Assembly (NCBI GenBank): GCA_944332705.1
Contig: CALVKM010000002.1
Location: 1 to 64,000 of the forward strand
Direction: 5' to 3'
DNA from: an uncultured Bacilli bacterium
GTDB lineage: Bacteria; Bacillota_I; Bacilli_A; RF39; UBA660
DNA length: 64,000 nucleotides
A program made the translations under genes and the position numbers. The notes under the pieces were generated by a model, which made no database searches, was not told the DNA's origin, and worked only from the letters and a program-made list of their open reading frames with translations. Positions 17,151 to 24,730 of the stretch are shown one piece after another (position 1 is the stretch's first letter; each line of letters opens with the position of its first letter).

Positions 17151-17373
17151 TTTTCATTATAGATTTAGGATATGGTTTTCTCTCATCTGTTAAATATAAT
17201 ATATAATCAATACTAGTATTATAAAATTCAGCAAGCTTTTTTAAATATTCTAAAGGAATATTTACTTTCTCAAGTTCATATTTACTATAATTCGATTGAT
17301 CTATTTTTAAATAATCAGCAATATCTTTTTGATATAAATCTTTGTCTTCTCTTAATTCTTTTAATCTGTTCAT
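17146..17373 (-). CDS. Small XRE-family regulator, module 1
   Basis: 75 aa, one helix-turn-helix (KELREDKDLYQKDIADYLKIDQSNYSKYE) and a C-terminal SIDYILYLTDERKPYP tail. Nearly the same as the regulator at 18931 (NRLKELRESKDLLAKDVADYLNID...SIDYILYQTDVNKPYP). It is divergent from the surface-protein gene at 17467 with 93 bases between, so it probably controls that promoter and its own. ATCTCCTT on the plus strand gives AAGGAGAT as ribosome site. Confidence 0.85.
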   Translation of the reverse strand: MNRLKELREDKDLYQKDIADYLKIDQSNYSKYELEKVNIPLEYLKKLAEFYNTSIDYILYLTDERKPYPKSIMKR

Positions 17374-17466
17374 AATGTATCTCCTTGTAAATATATTACA
17401 ACAGTTATAATTTGACTATTGATAAATAGGTATATTTTGCCTATAATTTTATTAGAAAGGTAAAAT

Positions 17467-18909
17467 ATGCATATAAAAAAGAAAGTATTGTTATTAAGTA
17501 GTGTGTTACTAACATTAATTATAATGGCTGGTGTTGTTTTTATTATTAATAGAAAAGATTATTCTAATGAATTAGTTTTAAATAATGATAAAAATTTAAT
17601 TAGCAATTCATTTTTAACTTTAATGTTAGAACAAAGTGATGGAACATACCAGGAATCCACTTCTAATACTTGGCCAGGAGAAGGTTACATTTTTAATAGT
17701 GAATTATCTAAATGCCAAAATGGAGGAGAACTAGATTATGATAGTGAAAATAATAAAGTAATACTATATTCAAATAAATCTGATGGATGTTATGTGTACT
17801 TTGATTTATATACTAAACCAACAATAAATAGTATCAATCTAGGAGAGGTAACGAATGATTGAATAACAGTAAGTGTAAGTGCTACTAATGGAACAAATGA
17901 AATAAGTAATTATTACTATATAATAAATGATGGAACACCAGTAAGTACTACAAGTAATACCTATACATTTAGTGAATTAAGTGCCGGTCAAACATATACT
18001 ATCAAAGTATATGTTGTAGATACAGAAGGTTATTCATCTGATACATCTAGTTTAAATGTAGAAACAGAAAATATTCCATTATTATTGGCAGAAATATGTA
18101 ATAACGGAGATAATTTAGCAAATTGTATTATAAGTTTTTATAATACTTCTGGATCTGATATAACAAAAATATATTATCACAATAGCAGTTTAGCTAATGG
18201 TGCAGGAGATAACTCATACAGATATGCTGGAGCAAGTGATGAAGTAAATAATTATGTATGCTTTGGATCAGATGCATCGACATGTACAAGTAATAACTTA
18301 TATCGTATTATTGGAGTATTTGACGGTCAAGTAAAACTAATAAAATCAACAAGTTATGGAAATTATTATTGGAGTGGTTCTAGTTATAATACAGGTAATG
18401 CATGGAGTAACAGTACATTAAATACAAGTACTTTAAATGGAACATATTTAAATAATTTAGAAAGTTATTGGAGCAATTTTATAACAAATCACACATGGAA
18501 AGTAGGAGAAACGACCTCAAGCCAAAGAAATAATCAGCCATCATTAGTGTTTGAATACGAAGTAGGAGCAAATAGCAGCAGCACAATATATAGTGCAAAA
18601 ATAGGTTTAATGTATATAAGTGATTACGGATTTGCAGCAAGTAATAGCTATTGGTCAACGACATTAAACAATGCAAATATAAGTATTAATAACTGGTTGT
18701 ATATGGGGCTTTCCGAATGGACTATTTCCAGCAGCTTGTACCATTCGGACAGTGCGTTCCTTGTGTATAACCGCGGTGATCTCACTTACACCTATGTCTA
18801 CGACTTCAACGGCTACCATGCGGTGCGGCCGTCCTTCTATCTTGAGTCTTCAACTGAATATTCTAGCGGATCTGGGACAGAGTCTGACCCTATTAGAATT
18901 GTGGTATAA
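17467..18909 (+). pseudogene. FnIII surface protein interrupted by an in-frame TGA
   Basis: One 480-codon frame with a single TGA at 17860-17862. The first part (131 aa) has a signal-anchor (MHIKKKVLLLSSVLLTLIIM), then the domain TSNTWPGEGYIFNSELSKCQNGGEL...SDGCYVYFDLY found also in the gene at 23029. After the TGA the same frame continues with FnIII sequence (ITVSVSATNGTNEI...YTIKVYVVDTEGYSSD), then a DUF6273-like C-terminal domain ending VRPSFYLESS...DPIRIVV. The paralogue has Ala (GCA) where this has TGA, and TCA to TGA would be one change. An internal ATG at 18085 could at most make an unexported fragment. Read-through cannot be excluded. Confidence 0.8.
18703..18890 (+). other. GC-rich foreign-looking 3' patch in a surface gene
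   Basis: By my count 29 of 60 bases at 18721-18780 and 32 of 60 at 18781-18840 are G or C, against 20 of 60 at 18601-18660 and 16 of 60 at 18061-18120. Codons switch to NNC/NNG use (for example TAC ACC TAT GTC TAC GAC), unlike any neighbour. The patch codes for the part of the domain between EWTI and VRP that differs most from the paralogue at 24.5 kb, and it ends in a GC-rich GCGGTGCGGCCG. Confidence 0.7.
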
Positions 18910-18910
18910 A

Positions 18911-18939
18911 AAAGAATAATTCGTTCTGAATTATTCTTT
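18911..18939. terminator. Bidirectional terminator
   Basis: AAAGAATAATTC (18911-18922) pairs with GAATTATTCTTT (18928-18939), between the surface gene and the convergent XRE gene. Confidence 0.8.
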
Positions 18940-19158
18940 TTCTTCTGGTACAGGATATGGTTTATTGACATCTGTTTGATAAAGAATATAATCAATTGAA
19001 GTATCATAATACTTTGCCAAATTTATTAAGCAATCTGCAGGTATTTTTTCTTTACTAGCTTCATATTCATTATACTTTTCTTCATCAATGTTTAGATAAT
19101 CTGCAACATCTTTTGCCAATAAATCTTTACTTTCACGTAATTCTTTTAATCTATTCAT
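18931..19158 (-). CDS. Small XRE-family regulator, paralogue of module 1
   Basis: 75 aa, same length and tail as the regulator at 17146 with HTH KELRESKDLLAKDVADYLNIDEEKYNEYE. It lies convergent to the broken surface gene, so the module is bracketed by two near-identical regulators, which looks like duplication. Ribosome site AAGGAAAGGATGG precedes the ATG. Confidence 0.82.
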   Translation of the reverse strand: MNRLKELRESKDLLAKDVADYLNIDEEKYNEYEASKEKIPADCLINLAKYYDTSIDYILYQTDVNKPYPVPEEKE

Positions 19159-19317
19159 TTTCCATCCTTTCCTTTATTATCATAGACAGAATTTGTCTAT
19201 ATATAATATAATAACATTATTTTGCTTTTTTTTATAGTGTTTATGTCAAAAAAATTAGTTTAATCTTTATTTATTTGGAAATATTAATTATAATAAAGAT
19301 AAGGAGGATTGATAAAT

Positions 19318-20082
19318 TTGAAATTAGAAGGTAAAGTTGCTCTTGTAACTGGTGGGTTTAAAGGCGCCGGCAGAGGCATAGTAGATGTATTTTTAAAATA
19401 TGGTGCTAAGGTTATAGTACTTGATTATGATGCAGAAGTGACTACTATGAATAGTGATAATGTAATTGCTAGTCATGTTGATATTAGAAATGTTGATGAT
19501 GTAAGAATGGCTATTGATGAAGCAATGGAGAAAATGGAATCTCTTGACATTTTAGTTAACAATGCTGGGGTTTGTAAGCTTGTGCCTTTTGCAGATATGA
19601 CTGATGAAGAAAGAGATTATCACTTTGATATTAATATTAAAGGTACTTGGAATGTAACTAAATGTGCTCTTCCATATTTAAAAGAAGGATCTGCTATTGT
19701 TAATATGTCTAGTGTAACTGGTCCAAATGTAGCTGATCCTGGAGAAGTTGCTTATGCTACAAGTAAAGCTGCAGTACTGGGATTTACTAAATCTTTAGCG
19801 GCAGAACTTGCTAGCAAAAAAATAAGAGTTAATGCGGTAATGCCTGGTTATATTCATACACCAATGGTTGATAATATGGCTAAAGATAGTAATCCTGATA
19901 ACCCAGAATCTGTTATTGAAGGTATAGCTAGTGCAGTTCCTTTAAAAAGGCTTGCAACACCAGAAGAAATTGGCGAATTAGTAGCATTCTTGGGATGCGG
20001 TGAATCTAGTTATATAACCGGTCAAGGCATTATAATTGATGGTGGTTCAACCTTACCAGAAACAACTACTGTGGGAGTGTAA
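19318..20082 (+). CDS. Short-chain dehydrogenase/reductase
   Basis: 254 aa from TTG 19318; GGAGG (19303-19307) is 10 bases away, while the earlier in-frame TTG at 19309 would be only one base from it. No ATG is available. TGGFKGAGRGI cofactor loop, NNAGVC, MSSVTG and YATSKAAV active site, GGSTLPETT C-terminus. Substrate cannot be told; the loop variant GGFKGAG (for GxxxGIG) and IIDGGST end fit the classical SDR family. Own terminator follows. Confidence 0.85.
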   Translation: MKLEGKVALVTGGFKGAGRGIVDVFLKYGAKVIVLDYDAEVTTMNSDNVIASHVDIRNVDDVRMAIDEAMEKMESLDILVNNAGVCKLVPFADMTDEERDYHFDINIKGTWNVTKCALPYLKEGSAIVNMSSVTGPNVADPGEVAYATSKAAVLGFTKSLAAELASKKIRVNAVMPGYIHTPMVDNMAKDSNPDNPESVIEGIASAVPLKRLATPEEIGELVAFLGCGESSYITGQGIIIDGGSTLPETTTVGV

Positions 20083-20107
20083 ACAATCAAAAAAATGATT
20101 GTTTTTT
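20082..20107 (+). terminator. Rho-independent terminator
   Basis: AACAATCA pairs with TGATTGTT followed by a T-run, directly after the SDR stop. Confidence 0.8.
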
Positions 20108-20161
20108 TCTTTTAATGATATTAAATATAATAAAAGTGTTGTATAATTAAATGGGGATAAT

Positions 20162-21226
20162 ATGGATAAAGTTATAAAAAGTGTACTTGATGAATTAAAT
20201 AAAGAGTATGAGGCTTATCTCGTCGGAGGATATGTCAGAGATTATTTACTCGGAATTAAAACTTATGATGTAGATATATGTACTACCGCTTTACCTAAAG
20301 ATATTTATAGTATTTTTAATATTTGTGCCAATAATTATGGTGGGGCTAAGCTTATACTAGATAACTATAATATTGATATAACTACTTTTAGAAAAGATTC
20401 CCATTATAATAAAAGAAGACCTATGGAAGTAGAATATATTACTGATTTAAAAACAGATTTAATGCGAAGAGATTTTACTATTAATACTATCTGTATGGAT
20501 AAAGATGGCAAAATTATTGATTTGTTAAATGGCGTTAATGACTTAAATAACCGAACTATCAAAATGATCGGAGATAATATCGAGAGATTAGTCGAAGATC
20601 CTCTAAGAATACTTAGAGCTATTCGTTTTGCAACTGTTCTAGATTTTAATTTAGATGAAGAGTTAATTAAAGCTATAAAGAAAAAATATAAATTAGTTAA
20701 CACTTTATCTAAAGATAGAGTTAAAGCGGAATTTAGTAAAATTTTAATGAGTCCAAATTATAGGAAAGGCCTAAAATTATGTGATGAATTTAAAATAAGT
20801 GAGGAATTAGGAATAGAATATGAAGATGTAGTTTATACAAAAGATATTATAGGTATGTGGGTTCAAGTAAAAATTTTTGATATCCCATTTACAAATGTTG
20901 AAAAAAGCAATATAATAAATATTACCGAGATAATAAATTATGGCACTGTAAATAATGATACACTTTATAAATACGGTTTATATGCTAATATAATTGCTGG
21001 CATGATTATGAATATTAGCAGTAAAAGAATAAGTAGTATGTATAAAAAATTACCTATTAAAGATCGAAGTGATATTGCTATTAAAGGTAATGAAATTAGT
21101 GAATTATTGGGTATTTCTGGTAAAGATATTAATAATGTATATGAAAATTTAAAAGAATTGATATTGCATAAAAAGTTAAAAAATAAAAAAGGGGATATAA
21201 TTAAATATTTATTAAAAAGGAAGTGA
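20162..21226 (+). CDS. cca: CCA tRNA nucleotidyltransferase
   Basis: 354 aa. Class II nucleotidyltransferase motifs GGYVRDYLLG, metal-binding DVDICTTA, MRRDFTIN and EDPLRILRAIRFA are all present; a helical C-terminal part follows. Repairs or adds the 3' CCA of tRNAs; the three tRNAs in the window encode CCA already, so repair is the likely main role. First gene of cca-dnaD-nth. A poly(A) polymerase role is possible for this family. Confidence 0.9.
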   Translation: MDKVIKSVLDELNKEYEAYLVGGYVRDYLLGIKTYDVDICTTALPKDIYSIFNICANNYGGAKLILDNYNIDITTFRKDSHYNKRRPMEVEYITDLKTDLMRRDFTINTICMDKDGKIIDLLNGVNDLNNRTIKMIGDNIERLVEDPLRILRAIRFATVLDFNLDEELIKAIKKKYKLVNTLSKDRVKAEFSKILMSPNYRKGLKLCDEFKISEELGIEYEDVVYTKDIIGMWVQVKIFDIPFTNVEKSNIINITEIINYGTVNNDTLYKYGLYANIIAGMIMNISSKRISSMYKKLPIKDRSDIAIKGNEISELLGISGKDINNVYENLKELILHKKLKNKKGDIIKYLLKRK

Positions 21227-21232
21227 AGTTTT

Positions 21233-21859
21233 ATGTTTAAAGATAACAAAAAGTTTGTTTTAGAAAGTATTTTTATTAAAGAGGCATTAAAACAGGATTT
21301 ATCTTTAAACGAATTTTTACTTTTGATGTATTTTGATAACTCTTTTGATTCTATTTTTAATATCAAAGTTATAGGTAAATCTTTATCTATGAGTGAAGAT
21401 AAGATTTTGGAGGCTTATTCTAAATTAATGAGTAAGAAATTAATTAAGGTTAAAGCTGAAAAAGATGATGAAGGAAAAGTTGTTGAAAGAGTTAGTTTAG
21501 ATAATTTTTATAATGAAATAAAAAGTGATAATAAAAAAGCTGAAATTGAAAATAGTAGAAAGGATATATTTAGTGTATTTGAAAGTGAATTTGGTAAAAC
21601 TTTATCAGCTATGGATTATGAAATAATTAATGCTTGGATTGATAAAGGATTTAGTGAAGATGTCATTATTGCAGCCCTAAAGGAAGCGGTTTATAATGGG
21701 GTATGTAGTTTAAGATATATTGATAAAGTTTTATATGAATGGAATAGAAAAGGTTATAAAACAATTGATGAAGTCAATAATAGATTTAATGACGAATCTA
21801 GAGAAGATAAATTATTTGAAACAAGTATACTAAATTTTGATTGGTTAAATGAAAAGTAG
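21233..21859 (+). CDS. dnaD: Primosomal DnaD-like replication protein
   Basis: 208 aa. N-terminal winged helix (LSLNEFLLLMYF...KSLSMSEDKILEAYSKLM) and C-terminal DnaD domain with the FGKTLSAMDYEIINAWIDKGFSEDVIIAALKEAV motif split over two helices and the YIDKVLYEW signature. Loads the replication helicase together with DnaB and DnaI (52.9-55.1 kb). Its end overlaps nth by 11 bases, the order known from Bacillus. Confidence 0.92.
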   Translation: MFKDNKKFVLESIFIKEALKQDLSLNEFLLLMYFDNSFDSIFNIKVIGKSLSMSEDKILEAYSKLMSKKLIKVKAEKDDEGKVVERVSLDNFYNEIKSDNKKAEIENSRKDIFSVFESEFGKTLSAMDYEIINAWIDKGFSEDVIIAALKEAVYNGVCSLRYIDKVLYEWNRKGYKTIDEVNNRFNDESREDKLFETSILNFDWLNEK

Positions 21860-22466
21860 TGAAGTATTAGAAAAATTAGATTATTTGTATCCAGATGCTA
21901 GATGTGAACTTGAATATAACAAAGATTATGAACTTTTAATTGCCACAATCTTATCAGCCCAATCAACTGATAAAAGAGTAAATTTAGTAACTAAAGTTTT
22001 ATTTTCTAAGTATGATATCTTTAGTTTAAAAGATGCCAATTTAAGTGATATTGAAAAAATCATATATCCAGTTGGAACTCATAAAAGAAAAGCTGAATAT
22101 ATAAAGACAGTGGCAACTAGATTAGTTAATGATTACAACGGTACTGTTCCAAATGATAGAGCTTATTTAGAAAGCCTTCCTGGAGTAGGTAGAAAGACTT
22201 GTAATGTAGTATTATCTAATATTTATAATGTACCTGCTATTGCTGTAGATACTCATGTATCTAGAGTGTCTTTTCGCCTTGGCTTAACTAAAAGTGATGA
22301 TGTATCTATTATAGAACAAGATTTAATGAAATTTTTTCCTAAGGATAAATGGAGTAGAGTTCATCATCAATTAGTATTATTTGGTAGATACATCTGTAAA
22401 AGTAAAAATCCAGATTGTAATAATTGTCCATTTTATAAATGTATTTATTTAAAAAATAATAAGTAA
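21849..22466 (+). CDS. nth: Endonuclease III
   Basis: 205 aa DNA glycosylase/AP lyase for oxidised pyrimidines. Helix-hairpin-helix LPGVGRKTCNVVL carries the catalytic Lys, and VDTHVSRVSFRLG the catalytic Asp. The C-terminal 4Fe-4S loop has four Cys with spacing C-x6-C-x2-C-x4-C; the last gap is one residue shorter than the usual x5. Confidence 0.93.
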   Translation: MKSSEVLEKLDYLYPDARCELEYNKDYELLIATILSAQSTDKRVNLVTKVLFSKYDIFSLKDANLSDIEKIIYPVGTHKRKAEYIKTVATRLVNDYNGTVPNDRAYLESLPGVGRKTCNVVLSNIYNVPAIAVDTHVSRVSFRLGLTKSDDVSIIEQDLMKFFPKDKWSRVHHQLVLFGRYICKSKNPDCNNCPFYKCIYLKNNK

Positions 22467-22467
22467 C

Positions 22468-22495
22468 AAAAATCCAAGAAATATCTTGGATTTTT
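22468..22495. terminator. Bidirectional terminator
   Basis: AAAAATCCAAG (22468-22478) pairs with CTTGGATTTTT (22485-22495), between nth and the convergent XRE gene. Confidence 0.85.
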
Positions 22496-22931
22496 AACTT
22501 CTATTTAATATTTTATCAATTGAAACATTATAGTTTTTTGCTAAAGTAATTAAGGTAGTGGTAGTAATTAAAGTTTTACCATTTTCATATGCCCAATAAG
22601 TAGATTGATTAATATTGAGCGATTCTGCAAAAGGAAGTTGAGCCATATTTAGTTTTTTTCTTAAATCTAATAAATTCTTACCAACAGCTTCTTTATTTAA
22701 TTCCTTATTACAAAATACTTTATGTTTTTTATTAAGTCCCACTAAGTAATCTATATTTATTTGATAATATTCTGCCAGTTTATATAGTTGTAGAGTAGGT
22801 ATAGTATCACTTCCACATTCCCAACTAGCATAAGTTCCTCTTTTAACATTTAATATTTGAGCTATATCTTCTTGAGTTAATTCTAATTCATTCCTTATAT
22901 TTTTCAATGCTTCAAAATTCATTAATCCCAC
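22494..22931 (-). CDS. Double-HTH XRE regulator, module 2
   Basis: 145 aa with two XRE helix-turn-helix units: LKNIRNELELTQEDIAQILNVKRGTYASWE (1-65) and LLDLRKKLNMAQLPFAESLNINQSTYWAYE (85-140). Divergent from the surface-protein gene at 23029 with 97 bases between, the same arrangement as module 1. Two binding domains in one chain could bridge paired operators in the shared promoter region. Confidence 0.85.
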   Translation of the reverse strand: MGLMNFEALKNIRNELELTQEDIAQILNVKRGTYASWECGSDTIPTLQLYKLAEYYQINIDYLVGLNKKHKVFCNKELNKEAVGKNLLDLRKKLNMAQLPFAESLNINQSTYWAYENGKTLITTTTLITLAKNYNVSIDKILNRS

Positions 22932-23028
22932 CTAGATAATTGTCTCATTAAAATATATTATTAACTAAATTTGCAGTTGTATACGATTAAATTATTTGCT
23001 ATAATTTATATAAAGGTAGGTTGAAGTA

Positions 23029-24699
23029 ATGAAAAAGAAAGTAATATTGATAAGTAGTGTGTTATTAACATTAATAGTGGTAATTAGTACTATTTTTATT
23101 ATTAATAAAAATAATTCTAATAATGAAACAGTAATGCAAGATAAAAAAGCAATTAATAATTCATTTCTAACATTAATGTTAGAAGATGAAACAGGTAATT
23201 ATGTTAAATCTACATCTAATACATGGCCAAGTGGTAATTATGCTTTTAATGAGGAATTAAGTAGATGTGAAAATGGGGGAGAACTTAGATGGAATAGAGA
23301 AACAGGTATAGTAAATCTTTTATCTAATAAGTCTGATGCTTGTTATGTATACTTTGATTTATATAATGTAGTAACTATTACAAATGTATTTGCAACAAAA
23401 ACAACAAATAGTGTAACATTATCAGTAACAATAGATGCTGGAGAAAATCCAGTAGCTACATATTACTTTAGTATGGATGGAGGAAAATCATATCAAGAAA
23501 GTACAACATCTAGTTATACTTTTAGTAATTTAAATGATAATACAACATATACTTTTCAAGTGTATGCCAAAGATACTCTTGGATATGAATCAAATGAAGA
23601 AGTAATAGAAGTAACAACAGATGCATATGTAAATCCTACAGTTAACAGCGTAACAGCAACAAATGTAACAAATAACGCAATAACAGTAAGTGTATCAGCA
23701 ACAGCAGGAACAAATAATATTCAAACATATATGTATTCGATAAATAATGGAGCATACCAAAGTAGTAGTTCAAATACCCATACATTTAGTGGTTTAAATG
23801 CTGGAACAAATTATAATATAAGAGTGTATGTAACAGATACCAATGGAGTAGATTCAAATGTATATACAATAAATGCCGAAACCGATGATACAATATTGTT
23901 AGCAGATGTATGTAGTACTGGAACAAATTTAGCAACATGTTTAAAAAATTATTATAATGAAGCAGGAACAGAAATGTCTGGAATGTATTATCATACATCA
24001 AGTTTAGCTAATTCAGCCGCAGATAATAGTTACAGATATGCCGGAGCAAACCCAAATAACTATGTATGTTTTGGAAGTGATGCTGCAACATGTCCAAGTG
24101 CCAATTTATATCGAATCATAGGAGTGTTTGGTTCGGAAGTAAAACTAATTAAAAACACGAGTTATGGGGAATTTTTTTGGAATGGTTCAGGAGAAAGTTC
24201 TTATAGTAGCAATTCATGGAATATTAGTAGTCTTAATAGAAGTGAATTAAACCAAACTTTTTTAAATCGATTTTCAGCAAATTGGCAAGAAAAAATTTCG
24301 ACTCACACGTGGTTTGTTGGTGGTATAAATTCAATAGATACACCATTAAATATATATAAAGCAGAAAGTTTTTCGGGCAATTATGAATCATACAACTCTA
24401 AAATAGGGTTATTATATGCCTCAGATTATGGATTTTCTACTGAAAGTAGTAATTGGTCATTAGCTATGGGAATGACAAACTATAAAAATAATAACTGGCT
24501 GTATCAGGGAAATAATGAATGGACAATTACCCCAAATTCAAGTAATAGTGAAAATGTTATGTTAATTAGTAGAAATGGTAATATAATTAATTATTTAGCA
24601 TATGCTTCAGCATCTGTTAGACCTACATTCTATTTAACATCATCAGTTCAATATTTAAGTGGTACAGGAACATCTAAGAGTCCCATAAGGATTGCATAG
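23029..24699 (+). CDS. Secreted FnIII surface protein with DUF6273-like C-terminus
   Basis: 556 aa, the intact paralogue of the gene at 17467. Signal-anchor (MKKKVILISSVLLTLIVVIS), N-terminal domain TSNTWPSGNYAFNEELSRCENGGEL...SDACYVYFDLY with two Cys, two FnIII repeats (about 115-200 and 203-285: TTYTFQVYAKDTLGY, TNYNIRVYVTDTNGV), then a domain of about 270 residues with CSTGTNLATC, NLYRIIGVF, SKIGLLYASDYGF, NEWTITP and a terminal VRPTFYLTSSVQYLSGTGT. No LPxTG-like sorting signal, so it is probably anchored by its N-terminus. Codon use is A/T-rich throughout, including the 3' end. Confidence 0.75.
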   Translation: MKKKVILISSVLLTLIVVISTIFIINKNNSNNETVMQDKKAINNSFLTLMLEDETGNYVKSTSNTWPSGNYAFNEELSRCENGGELRWNRETGIVNLLSNKSDACYVYFDLYNVVTITNVFATKTTNSVTLSVTIDAGENPVATYYFSMDGGKSYQESTTSSYTFSNLNDNTTYTFQVYAKDTLGYESNEEVIEVTTDAYVNPTVNSVTATNVTNNAITVSVSATAGTNNIQTYMYSINNGAYQSSSSNTHTFSGLNAGTNYNIRVYVTDTNGVDSNVYTINAETDDTILLADVCSTGTNLATCLKNYYNEAGTEMSGMYYHTSSLANSAADNSYRYAGANPNNYVCFGSDAATCPSANLYRIIGVFGSEVKLIKNTSYGEFFWNGSGESSYSSNSWNISSLNRSELNQTFLNRFSANWQEKISTHTWFVGGINSIDTPLNIYKAESFSGNYESYNSKIGLLYASDYGFSTESSNWSLAMGMTNYKNNNWLYQGNNEWTITPNSSNSENVMLISRNGNIINYLAYASASVRPTFYLTSSVQYLSGTGTSKSPIRIA

Positions 24700-24701
24700 C
24701 A

Positions 24702-24730
24702 AAAAATCAAGGGTTTATTCCTTGATTTTT
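24702..24730. terminator. Bidirectional terminator
   Basis: AAAAATCAAGG (24702-24712) pairs with CCTTGATTTTT (24720-24730) between the surface gene and PBP1A. Confidence 0.85.

Noticed and set aside
18703..18890. A complete diversity-generating retroelement
   Set aside because: No reverse transcriptase or second template-like repeat is in the window; only the target-like pattern is seen, so it stays a hypothesis.
17467..18909. TGA read as tryptophan (recoded genome)
   Set aside because: TGA ends nrdG, scpB, cca, the holin-like gene and others at the expected protein ends, and Trp is TGG throughout; only one gene shows an internal TGA.
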